This document shows, piece after piece, positions 33,842 through 46,400 of a DNA stretch of 64,000 bases; position 1 is the first letter of the stretch; each line of letters begins with the position of its first letter. Position numbers and translations under genes: made by a program. The DNA is from Helichrysum umbraculigerum. Lineage: Eukaryota > Streptophyta > Magnoliopsida > Asterales > Asteraceae. Location: the NCBI GenBank assembly GCA_949592205.1, contig CATIUR010000005.1, positions 109,505,777-109,569,776 of the forward strand, written 5' to 3'. The notes under the pieces are model-generated. The model made no database searches. It was not told the origin of the DNA and saw only the letters and a list, made by a program, of their open reading frames with translations.

Positions 33842-34972
33842 TTCTCCCCCTGTTAAGAAAATTTCGTCCCGAAATTTCGTGTGAAGTCGTGGTCGCGTGG
33901 TGTCTGGGGAGAAATGTAAGTGCGAGATGTTTGTCGAGTAAATAGTAGACGTACAATGTCTATGTCGAGTTTGAAAGCAGTCAATCCATGACTGTGTCGT
34001 GGTTTAACATAGTAGTCAGTCAATGCCTATTTCATTCGTTCCAGTTTTAGCTATATCGTGGCTACAGGGTAACCATTTACGTGGTAGTCCATCCAGGACT
34101 AGATAATTGTCACAAAGTGACCGTTTAGAGAGTAGTCCCATCAGGACTGAGTGATTGGTAAATGTTCAGTTTGTCCAGTCTGCTGAAAGCAAACTCTGAG
34201 TTTTATGTGGGCCTAGGTTAACTAGCCCTATGATGCATTCGGCATTAAGTCGATGAAATGGTATCCAGGAGTAGGAGTACACGCTTAGTGTAAACCAAAA
34301 TTAAGGGTTATGTTTTTCGAGGAAGGATGTACCTACATCATTGTCGGAATTTGTTCGGTTCATTCAGAGCTGACCAGCTGAATTTTGCGTTTCCGTTTTG
34401 GGCGCGAGATCTTAGGAGTAAGATGATTGAGTTGCTTAGGCGTTTCGTTCTAATGATTCTTGTCGCGATCTGAGTTTTAGATTTCTTGATCTATAGTTTC
34501 TTGCCTTATAATTTCTTGACCTACGGTCTCTTGGCCTTGAGTTTTCTTGTTTAGCGGTTCTTGACCTATGGTTTCTTGAGTTACAGTTTCTTGATCTACA
34601 AATTCTTGATTTAGTGTTCCTTGATTCTATGAATTCTTGGCTTAGTGATTCTTGATTCTATGAATTCTTGACTAGTCTATTCTTGTAACAGCACCCTATC
34701 TCCTAATATGGGCGTATAGAAATTTGGGTCTCACATCCGTATGTTGTCTAGTTCCTACCTTATCTTCCTCCCCCTGTTAGGATTGACGTCCTACAGACGA
34801 CGTGAGGATTCAAAACCCTCAGTTAATATCGGGAATGTGTGAGGAGTAAGTTTTCATTGTCAATGACTACCAACAGTAGTGCGAATCTTGAAATAAATAA
34901 GAGTGAAATGAGTAGGGTCACAGTAAGATACGTACCCTAATATTATGTAGCGTCTTAGCAGACGTGGTTGTT
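33842..34972 (-). other. 3' non-coding interior of gag-only element
   Basis: Where pol should be there are only short frames. At about 34440-34690 the word TTCTTGA recurs, the same word as in the LTR array. The PPT (33843-33854) and hairpin (33860-33876) close it. CCCCTGTTAGGATTGACGTC-like C/T sequence lies near 34771. Confidence 0.7.
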
Positions 34973-35995
34973 CTAATCTTGACGTTTCGGACAATCCTTC
35001 ATGAAATGTCCTGAGTTACCGCACACAAAGCAGACTCTTGGTGCGTTGGGATTGACGGGTGTGGTTGGAAATTTACATTCCTGAGCCAAGTGTCCCCTAA
35101 GATTGCATCTTGCACAAGGTGCGCTACAGGGGCCTACATGATGATGTTTGCAGTTGGAGCAGTATGGCAGATAACCTCCATAACCGCTACTACCTTCTGT
35201 CCTAGCGACGTAAGCCTTAGGCGCTTCCAGTCGCTTGGTTGGTGATCGGTACTGGTCGTTGTCATTGGGATTCCCGTCCCAAATGCGTTTGTGGTGATTT
35301 CCGGTAGGGGTCACAGGTGTTTCCCTTTGGTCGATCATGGCCATAAGTTCATGAGCCAGACGGATGGCACTCCGGATAGTGGTAGGTTGGGATGAGGCAA
35401 CATTCCCTCGGACAGGTTCCGAAAGGCCTCGAATGTACTTCTTGATACGTTTGGATTCAGGATCCACCATGTTTGGGCATAAGAGCGCCAGTTGTTGAAA
35501 TCGAGTGGTGTAGCCTTGAATGTCGTTTCCCTGAACAGTTAGGTGCCAGAATTCTTCTTCCAACTTTTGTATCTCCTCCGGGGGACAGTACTCTTCCCTG
35601 AGCATGGTTTTCAGATCTTCCCATGAGAGTTGGTAAGCAGCATCAATTCCCACAGACTGAACGTAAGAGTTCCACCACGTGAGAGCACCTTCTTGAAATG
35701 TGCAAGTGGCGAATTTGACCTTGCACTCCTCGGTGCAATTGCAGATGCGAAGGACTGATTCCATTCTCTCGAACCATCGGACCAAACCGATAGCCCCTTC
35801 GGTGCCAGTAAAATCGAGAGGTTTGCAGTTTTGGAATTCCTTGTAGGTGCATGGTTTGGCAGCAGGTGTGTTTTCGGGGGTGTCGGTATTCCTCCGAGAG
35901 TTTTGTGGTCGTTCCCGAGACAAAGCCTCAGTCACTGCTTGTGAGATGATGGATGCCATCTGAGCATCAGTGTAGTTTCTTGACTTTGGCGGCAT
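34973..35995 (-). CDS. gag: gag protein, 340 aa, intact
   Basis: It starts MPPKSRNYTDAQMASIISQ. The central region carries the Ty3 gag signature ([51 protein letters not shown]). At the C terminus are three Cys/His clusters: CSNCKHHHVGPC, CARCNLRGHLAQEC and CFVCGNSGHFMKDC; the last two are standard CCHC knuckles. Gag forms the particle and packages RNA. The start and layout match the gag of the intact Tekay copy ([12 protein letters not shown]), but the frame stops after CPKRQD with no fused protease. This intact frame in an element without pol suggests selection for gag in trans or in cis, or simply youth. Confidence 0.93.
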   Translation of the reverse strand: MPPKSRNYTDAQMASIISQAVTEALSRERPQNSRRNTDTPENTPAAKPCTYKEFQNCKPLDFTGTEGAIGLVRWFERMESVLRICNCTEECKVKFATCTFQEGALTWWNSYVQSVGIDAAYQLSWEDLKTMLREEYCPPEEIQKLEEEFWHLTVQGNDIQGYTTRFQQLALLCPNMVDPESKRIKKYIRGLSEPVRGNVASSQPTTIRSAIRLAHELMAMIDQRETPVTPTGNHHKRIWDGNPNDNDQYRSPTKRLEAPKAYVARTEGSSGYGGYLPYCSNCKHHHVGPCSAPCARCNLRGHLAQECKFPTTPVNPNAPRVCFVCGNSGHFMKDCPKRQD

Positions 35996-36607
35996 GGTTC
36001 TTTAAGAAAGAGAAACGAAGATACATGAGATTTGATTTTGTAATTGTGGAGGTTAACGCCGACATAGTATTGATAAAAGTGTAGGAAACGAGTTGATATA
36101 CAACATGAATGTGCACAGAGTAAGATAATATACGAAGATGTGTCATTGATTTTTGAACGTATTACAAGTTTTCAAAAAGTTGTGCCGGATGATTTTTGTC
36201 ACGAGAGGGGAGAAATACTCCATGTTTAGCAAGATCTGGTAGCGTTTGCGCGATGTAATAGGTGAAATAGGTGACGCGTCGTTTCTAAATGTCGTGTTTG
36301 AAGTGACGAGAATGTCAGCGAGTGAGGCCTATGTATATATAATCCTATATATAATAGCCTAGTAAGTCTAGTATACGCTAAGTCAATATAGTCCTAGCTA
36401 AATCAGAGTCATCTATTGTATTTCCGCTCAGCATAACCCTTTTCAGATTTCACATCATCCGTATTTAATTATACATAGTTAGCTACGCTATGTTAAATTA
36501 AACCCATAAGACGTGATTTCTGAACCAAGTCATTCCTAATAGGAAATACTGCCTAACGGTCATAGTCTAGGCCCACTAAATGCAACCTAGTTCACTATAA
36601 CCTTAGG
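35996..36607 (-). other. leader of gag-only element, no leader ORF
   Basis: It begins like other Tekay leaders after the PBS (CCTAAGGTTATAGTGAACTAG) but is about 470 bp shorter than in the intact element. The coiled-coil leader ORF is absent. Confidence 0.7.
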
Positions 36608-36619
36608 CTCTGATACCAA
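36608..36619 (-). promoter_or_regulatory. primer-binding site, initiator Met-tRNA
   Basis: Minus-strand TGGTATCAGAGC lies 2-3 nt inside the LTR end at 36622. Confidence 0.85.
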
Positions 36620-36621
36620 TC

Positions 36622-39075
36622 TGTAACACCCTCAAATTTCGGGTTGCGGAAGCGGTCGGGTCGGGTGTTACCAAATCAAATATCACAAGCACAAAGGTAA
36701 ATAATGAACGACTCTAAATGAGACGTTTGAAAATAGTTATACATTTCCAAAATAAAAGTGTATACAAGTTGCGAGTTCGCAAAATAATTTCATTACATAA
36801 TTGTAATACAAAAATTATGCAAGAAATCCAGTTGTTGAAAACATGCGACTCGAGCTAGGATCCCGACGGGCCGATCCTACTAAAGCTGTACCTGAAATGC
36901 ATACTAAAATACATCAGCGATAAGCTAGTGAGTCCATAGGTTTAGTTGACACGGATTAAAGTATAAAATTATAATCCTATGCTTGAAGTACACCCCTGTG
37001 TACAGTGTTGAATTCCTGAGTTTCTTACATTGAGTGATGAACTCAATTGAAGTGATTCTTGAACTAGTTCCTTGATCTAAGCATTTCACACAATAATAAC
37101 ACAAGTAATAATATCACAGAGTAGCAATTAACACGTATCAATTAATTCAAATAAATAGCACATATCACATAAGGAAAGTAAAGCGCAAGTATGTTCTTGA
37201 AAATCTTGTTTACTGATCTTGTCCTTGAAAATCTTGATCTTGAAAACCTTGTTTTATTGATCTTGAAAACCTTGAATTCTTGACCTTGCACATAGTTCTT
37301 GATCTTGCAAATAGGTTCTTGATCTTGCAAATAAGTTTCTTGATCTTGACCTAGCACATAATCCTTGATCTAATCTTGTTTTTCTAGTTTCTTGATTCTT
37401 GTATGTTCTTGTATTCTTGACCTTGAATTCTAGTTCTTGATTCTAGTGTTCTAGTCCTTGAATTCTTGTTCTTGATCTTAGTGTTTCTTGTATTCTAGAC
37501 TTTGAGTTCTTGTTCTTGATTCTAATGTTTTCTTGTATTCTTGACCTTGTATTCTAATTTCTTGTTATCTTGTATTTCTTGAAATTCTTGTTACTTGATT
37601 CTAGATTTCTTGGATTCTAGATTAATGTACTCTAACCTAGAGTATTATAATTTCAAATGTTTCCGTGTCTTACAGTGTTAGCATACAGCTAAATGAAGTT
37701 CTTGAGATCTGAGTGAAAGGAAAGATAATCCTTATTATCTATCAATGTTAGTGTTCATGAAACCTATCTCATATAAGTTGTGCATTGGTGACTAGTGCCC
37801 TAGTCTAGTACGAGTTGTAATAAATCATTTACAATGATTGATTTCATAAATAGGTTTTGAATAATCAATGACGAGTATGCATTCCACCCCAAAACAGTAT
37901 AACAGTTTGAAAGGAGGGGCTATGGAAACTCACCTGTGAGTTGTCAGCGATCCTACGATACGTGTGTTGTCCGAATGGTAACCTCCTAGTGCCCTAAACA
38001 CGTGAGGTTATATGAGTAAGATACTAATCGGTTTAGCTAAATGTGTCACGAAGGTACACTTCTGTGGTTTAGTTTTTAGAATTGCGTACAGTCCGTTTGT
38101 GATGGTTTGTATTAATAATAATTCTCAATTAAATCATTATTAAAATCGTTTCGTTGTCTATTTTACATAAATATAATTTTTGTTCGTAATTCATCGTTGT
38201 AAAAAGTGTAGTTGTTATTACGCGAAAGTCGAATCGTTGGGCAAAAACTCATTTCGCAGATCAGATCAGTTCAGGAAGCTCGACTCGGCTCGAAGCTCGA
38301 CTCGGCTCGCTACTCGATCCGGTTCGTAGCTAGGCTCGGTTCACTGCTCGGCTCGACTCGCAGCTAAGCTCGGTTCGCTGCTCAGTTCGACTCGCATTTC
38401 GGCTCGGTTCGCTGCTCGGTCCGGTTCGTAGCTCGACTCGGCTCGTTACTCGACTCGGCTAGCTTGACGAACTGCTGCGATTTTTGAAGTGGGTTTCGAG
38501 TTTTAAAACGTTTTTAACCGATTTCTTGGACATATTCTTGTTGTGTGGACTCAATAACATGTTAATAAACATAAATCAAGTGTTTTAAAGGTGTGAAATC
38601 GGGTGTTCTTACCAAATGTCGATTTCGAGCTCAAAAATGGCGGATCGAGATGGTGAAGATGATGGTGATGATGAAGATGATCCGCAGCTGCTGCTGCTCT
38701 CGTTGTTGTTGTTGATGATTCCAAAAATGATGATGGTGGTGGCGGATCCGTGAGGTAGAGAGGGAGAGAGTGAGAGATTGAGTTTGGTGTGTGTGTGTAC
38801 CAAAATGAAGAAGAAAATGAGATAAAAAGAGGGGAAAAGGGGTGGGTCGGTTTGGGTTCGGTCCGCGGGTCTGGACCGATCCTTCCGGGTCTCGATTTCG
38901 TGTCATTTCGTTTCTCCCAAACTAGTGTTGTGTTGAACTTTTAAAATAATCACGTACATTTATATAATTATATATATAAAAGTTTTAAGTATTTTAGCAT
39001 TAATACGTAACTAAATACGAGTAAATAAATGTTTAAATTGGGCGCGAAAATTGACCTTTTTGACCGGGTGTTACA
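36622..39075 (-). repeat. 5' LTR of gag-only element
   Basis: 2,454 bp, nearly identical to 31395-33841. Arrays are at about 37190-37640 (TTCTTGA) and 38255-38465 (GCTCGACTCGG); intron-like signals span 36892-37933. Confidence 0.93.
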
Positions 39076-39254
39076 CATTTGATTTTAAAGAACGACCCTA
39101 GGTCATACTTGCTGCCGTATACCTTTAGGTCACATAGCAGTAGTAAACTTAGGCCCCAGCATTTACAAATTTAAAACTCTCCACCGACACGCCACTAGTG
39201 GCCGATCCAACGACAGGGTAAAACCTGATCGACCGCTGGTGGCACGTCAAAATC

Positions 39255-39955
39255 CATAGTGATTTGCTCCCATTTCCATTGCGGAATTTCTGGTTAGTGT
39301 AGCAAACCAGAGGGTTTCTGGTGTTCGGCTTTAACCTTGGAACAAGTAAGGCACTTGCTAACATAGGTTTCGATGTCAGCTTTCATGTTAGGCCACCAAT
39401 ACAAATGTTTGATGCCATGATACATTTTATCAGCGCCAGGGTGAATAGAGTATCTAGTCTTGTGAGCTTCATCCATCACCAAGTCTCGCAGGTTTCCAAA
39501 ACTTGGTAACCAGATTCTATTAGAGAAGTATTCGGCCCCGTCAGGTTTGGTTTCAAACTGTTTATCCATGCCTCGCAAGGCCTCGTGTTTCACATTTTCA
39601 GCTTTGAGTGCTTCGAGTTGGGCGGTGAGAATTTGAATAATAAGGTCGTTGTGTATAGTCATACTATGCGCCCGAACTCGGAGGGGTTTCACTCGTTCTT
39701 TACGAGTTAAGGCATCGGCCACAACGTTTACCTTGCCTGGATGATAGCGAATTTCACAGTCGTAATAAGTAAGTAGTTCGACCCAACGGCGTTGTCTCAT
39801 ATTTAGGTCTTTTTGGTCAAAGATGTGTTGGAGACTTTTGTGGTCGGTGAAGATTGTACACTTGGTATCGTATAAGTAATGTCTCCAGATTTTGAGAGCG
39901 AATACCACTGCACCCAACTCTAGGTCATGAGTGGTGTAATTCTTTTCGTGGACCT
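39255..39955 (-). pseudogene. Tekay pol middle part: RNase H to integrase zinc finger
   Basis: This belongs to the minus element whose 3' part is at 18671-19735. On the minus strand it reads [32 protein letters not shown] and VVADALTRKERVKPL, then the integrase HHCC region ([20 protein letters not shown]). A TAA at 39294-39296 follows PSGLLH (CAA in relatives). The frame then reaches EQITMDF and is cut by the solo LTR at the first catalytic Asp codon. The other end is cut at 39956 by a copia LTR (TSD candidate GACCT at 39951-39955). Confidence 0.85.
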
Positions 39956-40190
39956 TGATAATCCCTTAATGATCTTTATAATATTTTTTTGAATTAGATT
40001 GTTAATATGTTGCGGAATAACAATTAACAACTATCAAGAAGATTATTTAAGTAACATGCATGTAAAACAATTATCACCAAAAGCTTCAATATTATTATGA
40101 TAATAATACGAATACACTTAAGTATTAGGGTTTTCACCTTGAAGCTAATCGTAACCTATGTTGTATATCTATCTTAGGCTACTAGGATCT

Positions 40191-40200
40191 CTATTTATAA
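40191..40200 (-). promoter_or_regulatory. TATA box of copia LTR
   Basis: Minus-strand TTATAAATAGAGATCC, a standard LTR promoter position upstream of the leader. Confidence 0.6.
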
Positions 40201-40451
40201 TACATAGAGTCCTATACAATCTGTAGTTATTATGGTATACATATTTATCCCATAAATAACTCTAACAAACTAACCGACTCATTAATTTCATTAACAATGG
40301 CTACGTGTATTCTCCACTAACAGTGGTTACAAAATATACTTCACAAATTCTAAGTATATACCGAACAGTGGCAGCAATACAATCATACTAGTAGTGGCTA
40401 GTCTTCAACTCTTCTAACAGCGGCAATCATCAACACTAACAGTGGCAAGCA

Positions 40452-43336
40452 TGTAACACCCCGCAAATTTAAACACGATTAATTAAATTAATCACTTGCA
40501 TTATTAGGCTAATTCCCTACTTGAGTGAATTCACAACACATTTTAGAGGTAAGTCTAGCATAGCCCAACTAGATAATACGCGTAGTATTTCGTATTCGTA
40601 ATTAGTTGTAATTACGTACTGAACAAATTGAAAACAGACGCGACAAAAAAATATACGACTCTTGGTAAACAAAATTATTTAATAAAACGAAATTATTAAA
40701 TAACGTCTTGAACAATTAAATATTATGTCGATAATATTTACATATCAATTTATAACGCAAAACGTCAACTTTTAAAATTAAAATAAAAAAAAGTTTGAAA
40801 TTTATAAAATTTATTAATTTGGTTTCATAAAAAGATCCTAATTAAAAATAATGAGAAATGTAATTAAAAACATAATAGTTAAAATAAAATAACATTTAAC
40901 GATCGGGTAAACAAACACGGAACGCAAACACGGAGGCAGAAAGTGGAACAAAACCACATCCACCTCCCACTTTTCTTTCATTTTCTTTCATCTTTCTCTC
41001 TCTCTTCTTTCTCTTTTCTCTCCCTTCTCTCTAAACATTCACCAAAAACTCACAAAAATCACCAAAACTACGCCAAAATCTCGAGTAATCATATAGCCCC
41101 TTTGGAATAAAACGACCACGGCATCCCGATCTACACTTCTACCTTTTCGGATTTCAAATCCGACACTCGTAAGTTTCCGACAAATCCCGCAAATCTTTAG
41201 ATTTCAAAGTTATAATTGCTATTTAGTGTTTAATATACTTAGTATAACATGTCTTAGTGTTTTATACAACCGAAAACGTCCGAAATCGACCAAAAAACCG
41301 ACTTTTTCTCGTTGTTCGTCGAACAGCTGATAGTGTCGCATAGGACCGAAAACAGTATAGCGACACTACCCTAGTGACGCTACTAGTGACGCCTCAAACC
41401 GTAGTATACCGACACTTCTTAAGTGTCGCACTTAGTGCCGCATGAAACCCAAAATATACCGTCACTTGTCTAGTGACGCTACAACTTTACTATACCCGAC
41501 ACTCCGATAGTGACGCACTGATCTTACACACGACACTTCGTAAGTGCCGCACTACTATTTTAACCGACACTTCATAAGTGTCGCATAACAATCTGATTAC
41601 CACTTATACCGACACTAGCCTAGTGTCGCATAACCAAAGCAAGTGACGCCCTTAGTGTCGCATAAAACAGGAACTTTACAAACAAATTTTCCACTAAGTG
41701 TCGAACTTAACCGGCAACGAATACTCACATATTATACGATACACGAACCATACAAACATTACAAACATACTTGTTTTATCGAAATGTTGATTTCAAACTA
41801 TCACCAACGAGTCGTATACATTTTCACAAACAACGAAATACAAACATAAACATTAAACGAACGATTTGGACGTGACTTGGTTGTACAAACACTAGCATGG
41901 ATGATTAGTCTAGACATCCACATACTTATTAAATCTCGTACGTTTAGGACGTTAGGAGATTTCAGACTGTACTTGGGCTTAGGTTTGCTAGCACTCGCAC
42001 AACTACTTAAACTCAACAGGTGAGTTCACAGCCCCTACTTTTACTGTTTTAACTGCTTTGAACAGGGGTGGAAAACATAGTCAAACACTTTTATACAAAC
42101 ATGGTTGTATACTATTTTACTCAAACCAGTGGAGTACATGGAACTAGTAAACTGATAAACAAACTGACGATTTCAACTTAATATGTAATACTGCCCGCAC
42201 GTGGTCCATGTATGGGTCTTAGGGGAAGTGTTACATATTACTTTCATACTACCAACGCTGTAAACACATGAACATGTTTTGAGAACGCTGGAGGATAACC
42301 AGCAACACTTTATATAACGGACTGGGTAACAAAAAGTCCCTACTGACATGGGCACTAGATCCCACTAACACGGATCTACTATCGTTATTATACTATTGAA
42401 AAGTCCCTACTGACATGGGCAACATTACTGAGAAGTCCCTACTGACATGGGCAACAGACTACTAAAAAGTCCCTTCTGACATGGGTACAAACTATTGAAA
42501 AGTCCCTTCTGACATGGGCACTAGATCCTGCGAACATGGGTCTACTATTGTTATTAAACTGATGGAAAGTCCCTTCTGACATGGGCACCGGGTTCCTACT
42601 GACATGGTCCCACTAAACGATTAGGATTGTAATACTGCCGTACGTGGTCCAGATACGGGTCTTAGGGGAGTGTTACACCTACGAACAACTAATAGGATAC
42701 TTACATTCCTACTATAACTTGAACTATATTTTTGGGCAATATCCCAACGAAACATATCTACGATTAGGATACGTATAATCCTACAGAACACACTTGAACA
42801 CAGGATACTGATTTTCCTACAACTAATAGGATACGAACATTCCTACAAACAACTATCTAGGAACATAATTGATTTCATGAACTATACTTTTGGGTGACAT
42901 TCCCAACGATACGATATAAACAACAATGGTTTATCACAACTGAACTTGTAAACATAAAACCTGTGAATTCACTCAACCTAGTTGTTGATTTTTACTATGT
43001 TTTTCAGGGAATTAGCTGCGCATGTAAGAATCGCCACCACATGGAGAATTAGGCGACCCGTGAAGCTTTAGGATGCCAACTTTTGGAAAAACATATGGAT
43101 TTCTTTAGTATAACTGAATTGTTTTAGTCATATTTCAGAAATCTACTTTTGTAAACTTACTACTTTTAACTTATACGATTCGATGAATCGTAAACTTTGT
43201 AATTAACACTTTTGGCATCTTAATATATATATTGTTCTGTTGTAATCATAAGCTCTGATACGTATGTATGCTTTGTTATTGTGACACCCCATACTTAAAC
43301 TAAATGCTTCCGCTAAACAAATTTGGGGGTGTTACA
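40452..43336 (+). repeat. gypsy solo LTR with 5-bp TSD
   Basis: It starts TGTAACACCCCGCAAATT and ends GGGGGTGTTACA, flanked by AAGCA at 40447-40451 and 43337-43341. There is no interior or PBS, so it results from recombination between LTRs. It carries a GTGTCGC/GTGACGC array (41325-41680), an AAGTCCCTWCTGACATGGG array (42332-42610) and candidate intron signals at 42020 and 43007. Its family matches the fragment at 10107-11335. Confidence 0.92.
42332..42610 (+). repeat. AAGTCCCTWCTGACATGGG repeat cluster
   Basis: Seven copies of a 19-21 bp unit with spacers of 5-60 bp, unique in this window. Copies differ by an A/T (CCCTACTG or CCCTTCTG). Confidence 0.9.
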
Positions 43337-43381
43337 AAGCATTTCACTCAACACTTGATCAAATCTGCTCAGATCCCAACA

Positions 43382-43395
43382 ATCTCCCCCTAAAC
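43382..43395 (-). promoter_or_regulatory. polypurine tract of minus copia element
   Basis: Minus-strand TTTAGGGGGAGAT lies directly before the LTR TGTTGGG. Confidence 0.8.
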
Positions 43396-43435
43396 TTAAT
43401 CAATCTTGCATTGCATTAAGTTTCTTCAGTTTACT

Positions 43436-46400
43436 TCAATCTTTTGTAGGAGACTTGGATCCTTTCTTGCTTGATTGACACCTTTTGTGATACTGATTCA
43501 AAATCTTATACACTATATCTTTGCCTTTATCAGTCTTCACAGCCACTTGTAATTTCTTTTTGACTAAATGTTCCAAAAGTGCTAAACTTAGAACATAGTC
43601 TCTCTCTTCCAGCATATACAAGTATTTACCATTCTTTACTGCAATACTGTATACCCCTGCTCTAGCAAAATGTCTCCAGTTAACAATCATCTTAGAAACA
43701 CATAAATATTTCTCCATAAAGTTCTGGTTCAAACATCATTCTTAACCATTCCCACACATTCCTTTCAAGAGCAACTGTGATCAGCTTCACATCCTTTTCC
43801 AAAGCAATCTTGTACATATCATACACATCAAACTTGTTTATCCTTTTCGGAATCTCTCCCATTGACTTATGAAAAGTTACAACTCCATTTCTTCTTTCAA
43901 TTCTGATTTCATAAGACACTTCAGGAGTTTTTAAACAAATTCCTTCCTATTTAATAATTTTTGAAAAGTCATCATCACCCATATTTATGTTCTCAGATCT
44001 ATCAGGCTTTTCCACTATCATCTTATCCAATATCTCCTCATCTCTGTCTACATCAGTCACTTGATCATCTGAACTTTGAATCATTTGAAAAGTTCTTTTA
44101 TGACTTTCAACTCTTAATCTCAACTCTTCAGCCTTTGTCCTTTCTTCTTTCTCCTTTTCAAGCTCTTCATCTATCAATGCATATCTTTCTTTCAACCTTC
44201 TCTGTATTTCCTCATCCTCTTTCCTTTTCTTTTCCATCCTTTCTCTTGCTTTAGGATTAACTGAAGGATTATTATCATACATTTCTTGCAATTCTTCCAA
44301 TATCATTCTCCTTAATCTCATAGTTGGAATCCTATCTCCTCTCAATTTACACACCAATTGATTTTTCAATTCTGCCCTGGTTGGTTTCTTTGCTTTCCTT
44401 TTAGCATCTTCTCTTTCTCTCTTCTCTCTCTTACCTCTTTCAATTATCTGTTTCAATGATACTTGCAGAGGATTTCCTTTCTTCTTTTCAATGTAGGCAT
44501 TATAGACAGAATCATCTTCCAAACCTTTAGCTTTCATCTCTGCATAGATTCTGCTTGCTTCCCTTGTCATTTTCACAACATGTCCAGATTTAAGCAATAC
44601 ATCTACTTCATCAACTTCTGGCACAGATGTCTGAATGGGCACAAATTTTCTCATTTCAGCTGCATTTCTCTTTTCTGCTTCAATTCTTTCCTGTTCATTT
44701 AGTTCTGCCTGCATTTTTAAAGCCAGCTCATGATCATGCTCAATACTCTATGGTACTAGCTTCTCCTTTTTCTTTGGCTTTTCTTCCAATTTACCCTTAC
44801 CTTTATCTTTTGGATCAATCTTGGGAAATTTAGAATCAGGCTTAGGCAAATTAGAAGTTTCTCTAATTGTAAATGGTACCTCAAGATGTCTAGCAGTGGG
44901 AGGTCTTTGAACAGTAGTTGGTTGTTTTGTAGCAGTGGGTTGAGATTCAGTGGTAGCAGTGGCTTGAGGTTTTGTGTTAACAGTGGTAGGTTATGTAGCA
45001 GTGGTAGTAGTTGATGTAACATTGGTTGGAGCAGTGGTTGTAGTTTGATTTGGGTTAACAGTGGTAGACTTAGGCTTACTACTAGCAGTGCTTTGAACAC
45101 AACTAGCAGTGGTAGGTGTTGATTTTGCAGTAGCAGTGGGTAGAACCTTAGGCTTAACAGTGGGAGTTACAGATTTAGCCCTTTTTGTTGACTTGGTTTT
45201 CTTTGGTGACTCAAATCTTGCAGCTTTCATACTACTCAATGGAATTGACTTTTTTCTTCCCATTGTCACCTTTGGCTTTTCAACTTCAAGCTCTTGCTTA
45301 ACAAAAATCGACTCCCCCTCAGTCTTAGCACCATTATCATCCACTGGAATCACACCATCATCATCATCAGCTTCCATGTATTCAGTTTCCACACTTGCTT
45401 CTGTTTCATCTACTACCTCTTCATCTTGTTGAACAACACTTTCAACACCCTTGTCAACATCATCTACAATCTCTGCTTCCTTTGCTGGTTCATCAGTGTT
45501 ACTCACAACATCATCCATAAAAATATCATTCTCTGCATCATCTTTGATCTCATCTTCTCTATATTTCTCCCCTTTGTTGAAAGTGTTTTCAACACTCTCA
45601 TTAATCTTACTCTCTTTCAAATACTTCACCACCACATTCTCAAGAACACTGAGTTTGTCTTTTAAATTTTCAATCACTTTCTTCTGTTCTACTATCTTAG
45701 CAGCCTGCTCTGCTAACTTTGCATCTTGAGATTTATTGACCCTTTTCTCCTTTAGCAACTTATCCCATAGCAAATCCACAGCTTCTGTCAATTGTACATT
45801 CGTCAATTCAATAATATTTCTAGCCTCATCATCATTAGAGTTTGACCTCCTAGATGAATCATTGACAAAATCATCATCTACCTCATGCCTAGTATGATCA
45901 GTAGAAGTCCCTTTTTTCTTGGTACTGGGACCTTCACCTGCTTCATTACCCGTAGGTTCAGCATTAGAAGTTGCCTCTGGTTGGGTCTTATTGATGTTAC
46001 CACTGCCCTCCTCTGTCAGTGGACTAGTAGGAGTAGTGGCAGCCCTTCCAGAATGACCATCCAACCCCTCCATGGTCACCTGCTGTGGTACATTTGACTG
46101 AGACAAATGAGCAGTAGGATCCTCATTTGCCTGTTTCAATTTTCTTTTCTTGGGCTTCGATTGGGTAGGCTTGGTAGTCCCTTGTTTTCTTTTAGTACCC
46201 CCACTAGGTGTGTGTTCAGGCTCAGTTGGTTCTACTGGCCTGTCACCAAGTGGTTCAGATGTAGTTGGTGGTACTACATCTATGGTGGAAGGAGCAGGAA
46301 GCATTGTTGAAAACAATGTTGATTCCTTCCCAGAGAACTTCTTATTGGTATTCTTACTCATCTCTGTAAATGTTCTTGCAGAAAGAGTACCAACACCAAT

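Larger units (their letters stand above)
31395..39075 (-). mobile_element. young gag-only gypsy element (non-autonomous), 7.68 kb
   Basis: It is flanked by TSD CATTT (31390-31394 and 39076-39080). The LTRs of 2,447 and 2,454 bp are nearly identical; the length difference is one 7-bp change in a TTCTTGA array. The interior is only 2,780 bp: PBS, leader, an intact gag ORF, a non-coding stretch, hairpin and polypurine tract. No protease, RT or integrase is present. It fits the plant TR-GAG type and would need enzymes from a related Tekay element. Confidence 0.93.
19736..39249 (+). mobile_element. Tat/Athila-like solo LTR with two nested insertions
   Basis: Its own sequence is 19736-20154, 30446-31394 and 39081-39249, about 1.54 kb once the nested elements are removed. 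It starts TGATGTGACCTAAAAAGTC and ends GGCACGTCA, flanked by AAATC at 19731-19735 and 39250-39254. It contains a TATA box and leader. It has no coding sequence, so it is a solo LTR or a very short element. Its start resembles the Tat/Athila-like LTR at 50790 (TGATATCGCGTAAAAAGTC). Orientation is taken from the TATA box. Confidence 0.8.
39956..43381 (-). repeat. 3' LTR of minus copia element, split by a solo LTR
   Basis: On the minus strand it starts at 43381 TGTTGGGATCTGAG, is interrupted at 43341/40451, and ends GGGATTATCA at 39956; about 536 bp without the insertion. The TATA box TTATAAATAG is at 40191-40200. It is rich in the word CAGTGG on the + strand (40300-40450). Confidence 0.8.

Noticed and set aside
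45109..45729. + strand frames of 92-132 codons over 45109-46548
   Set aside because: Antisense shadows of the minus-strand copia extra gene.
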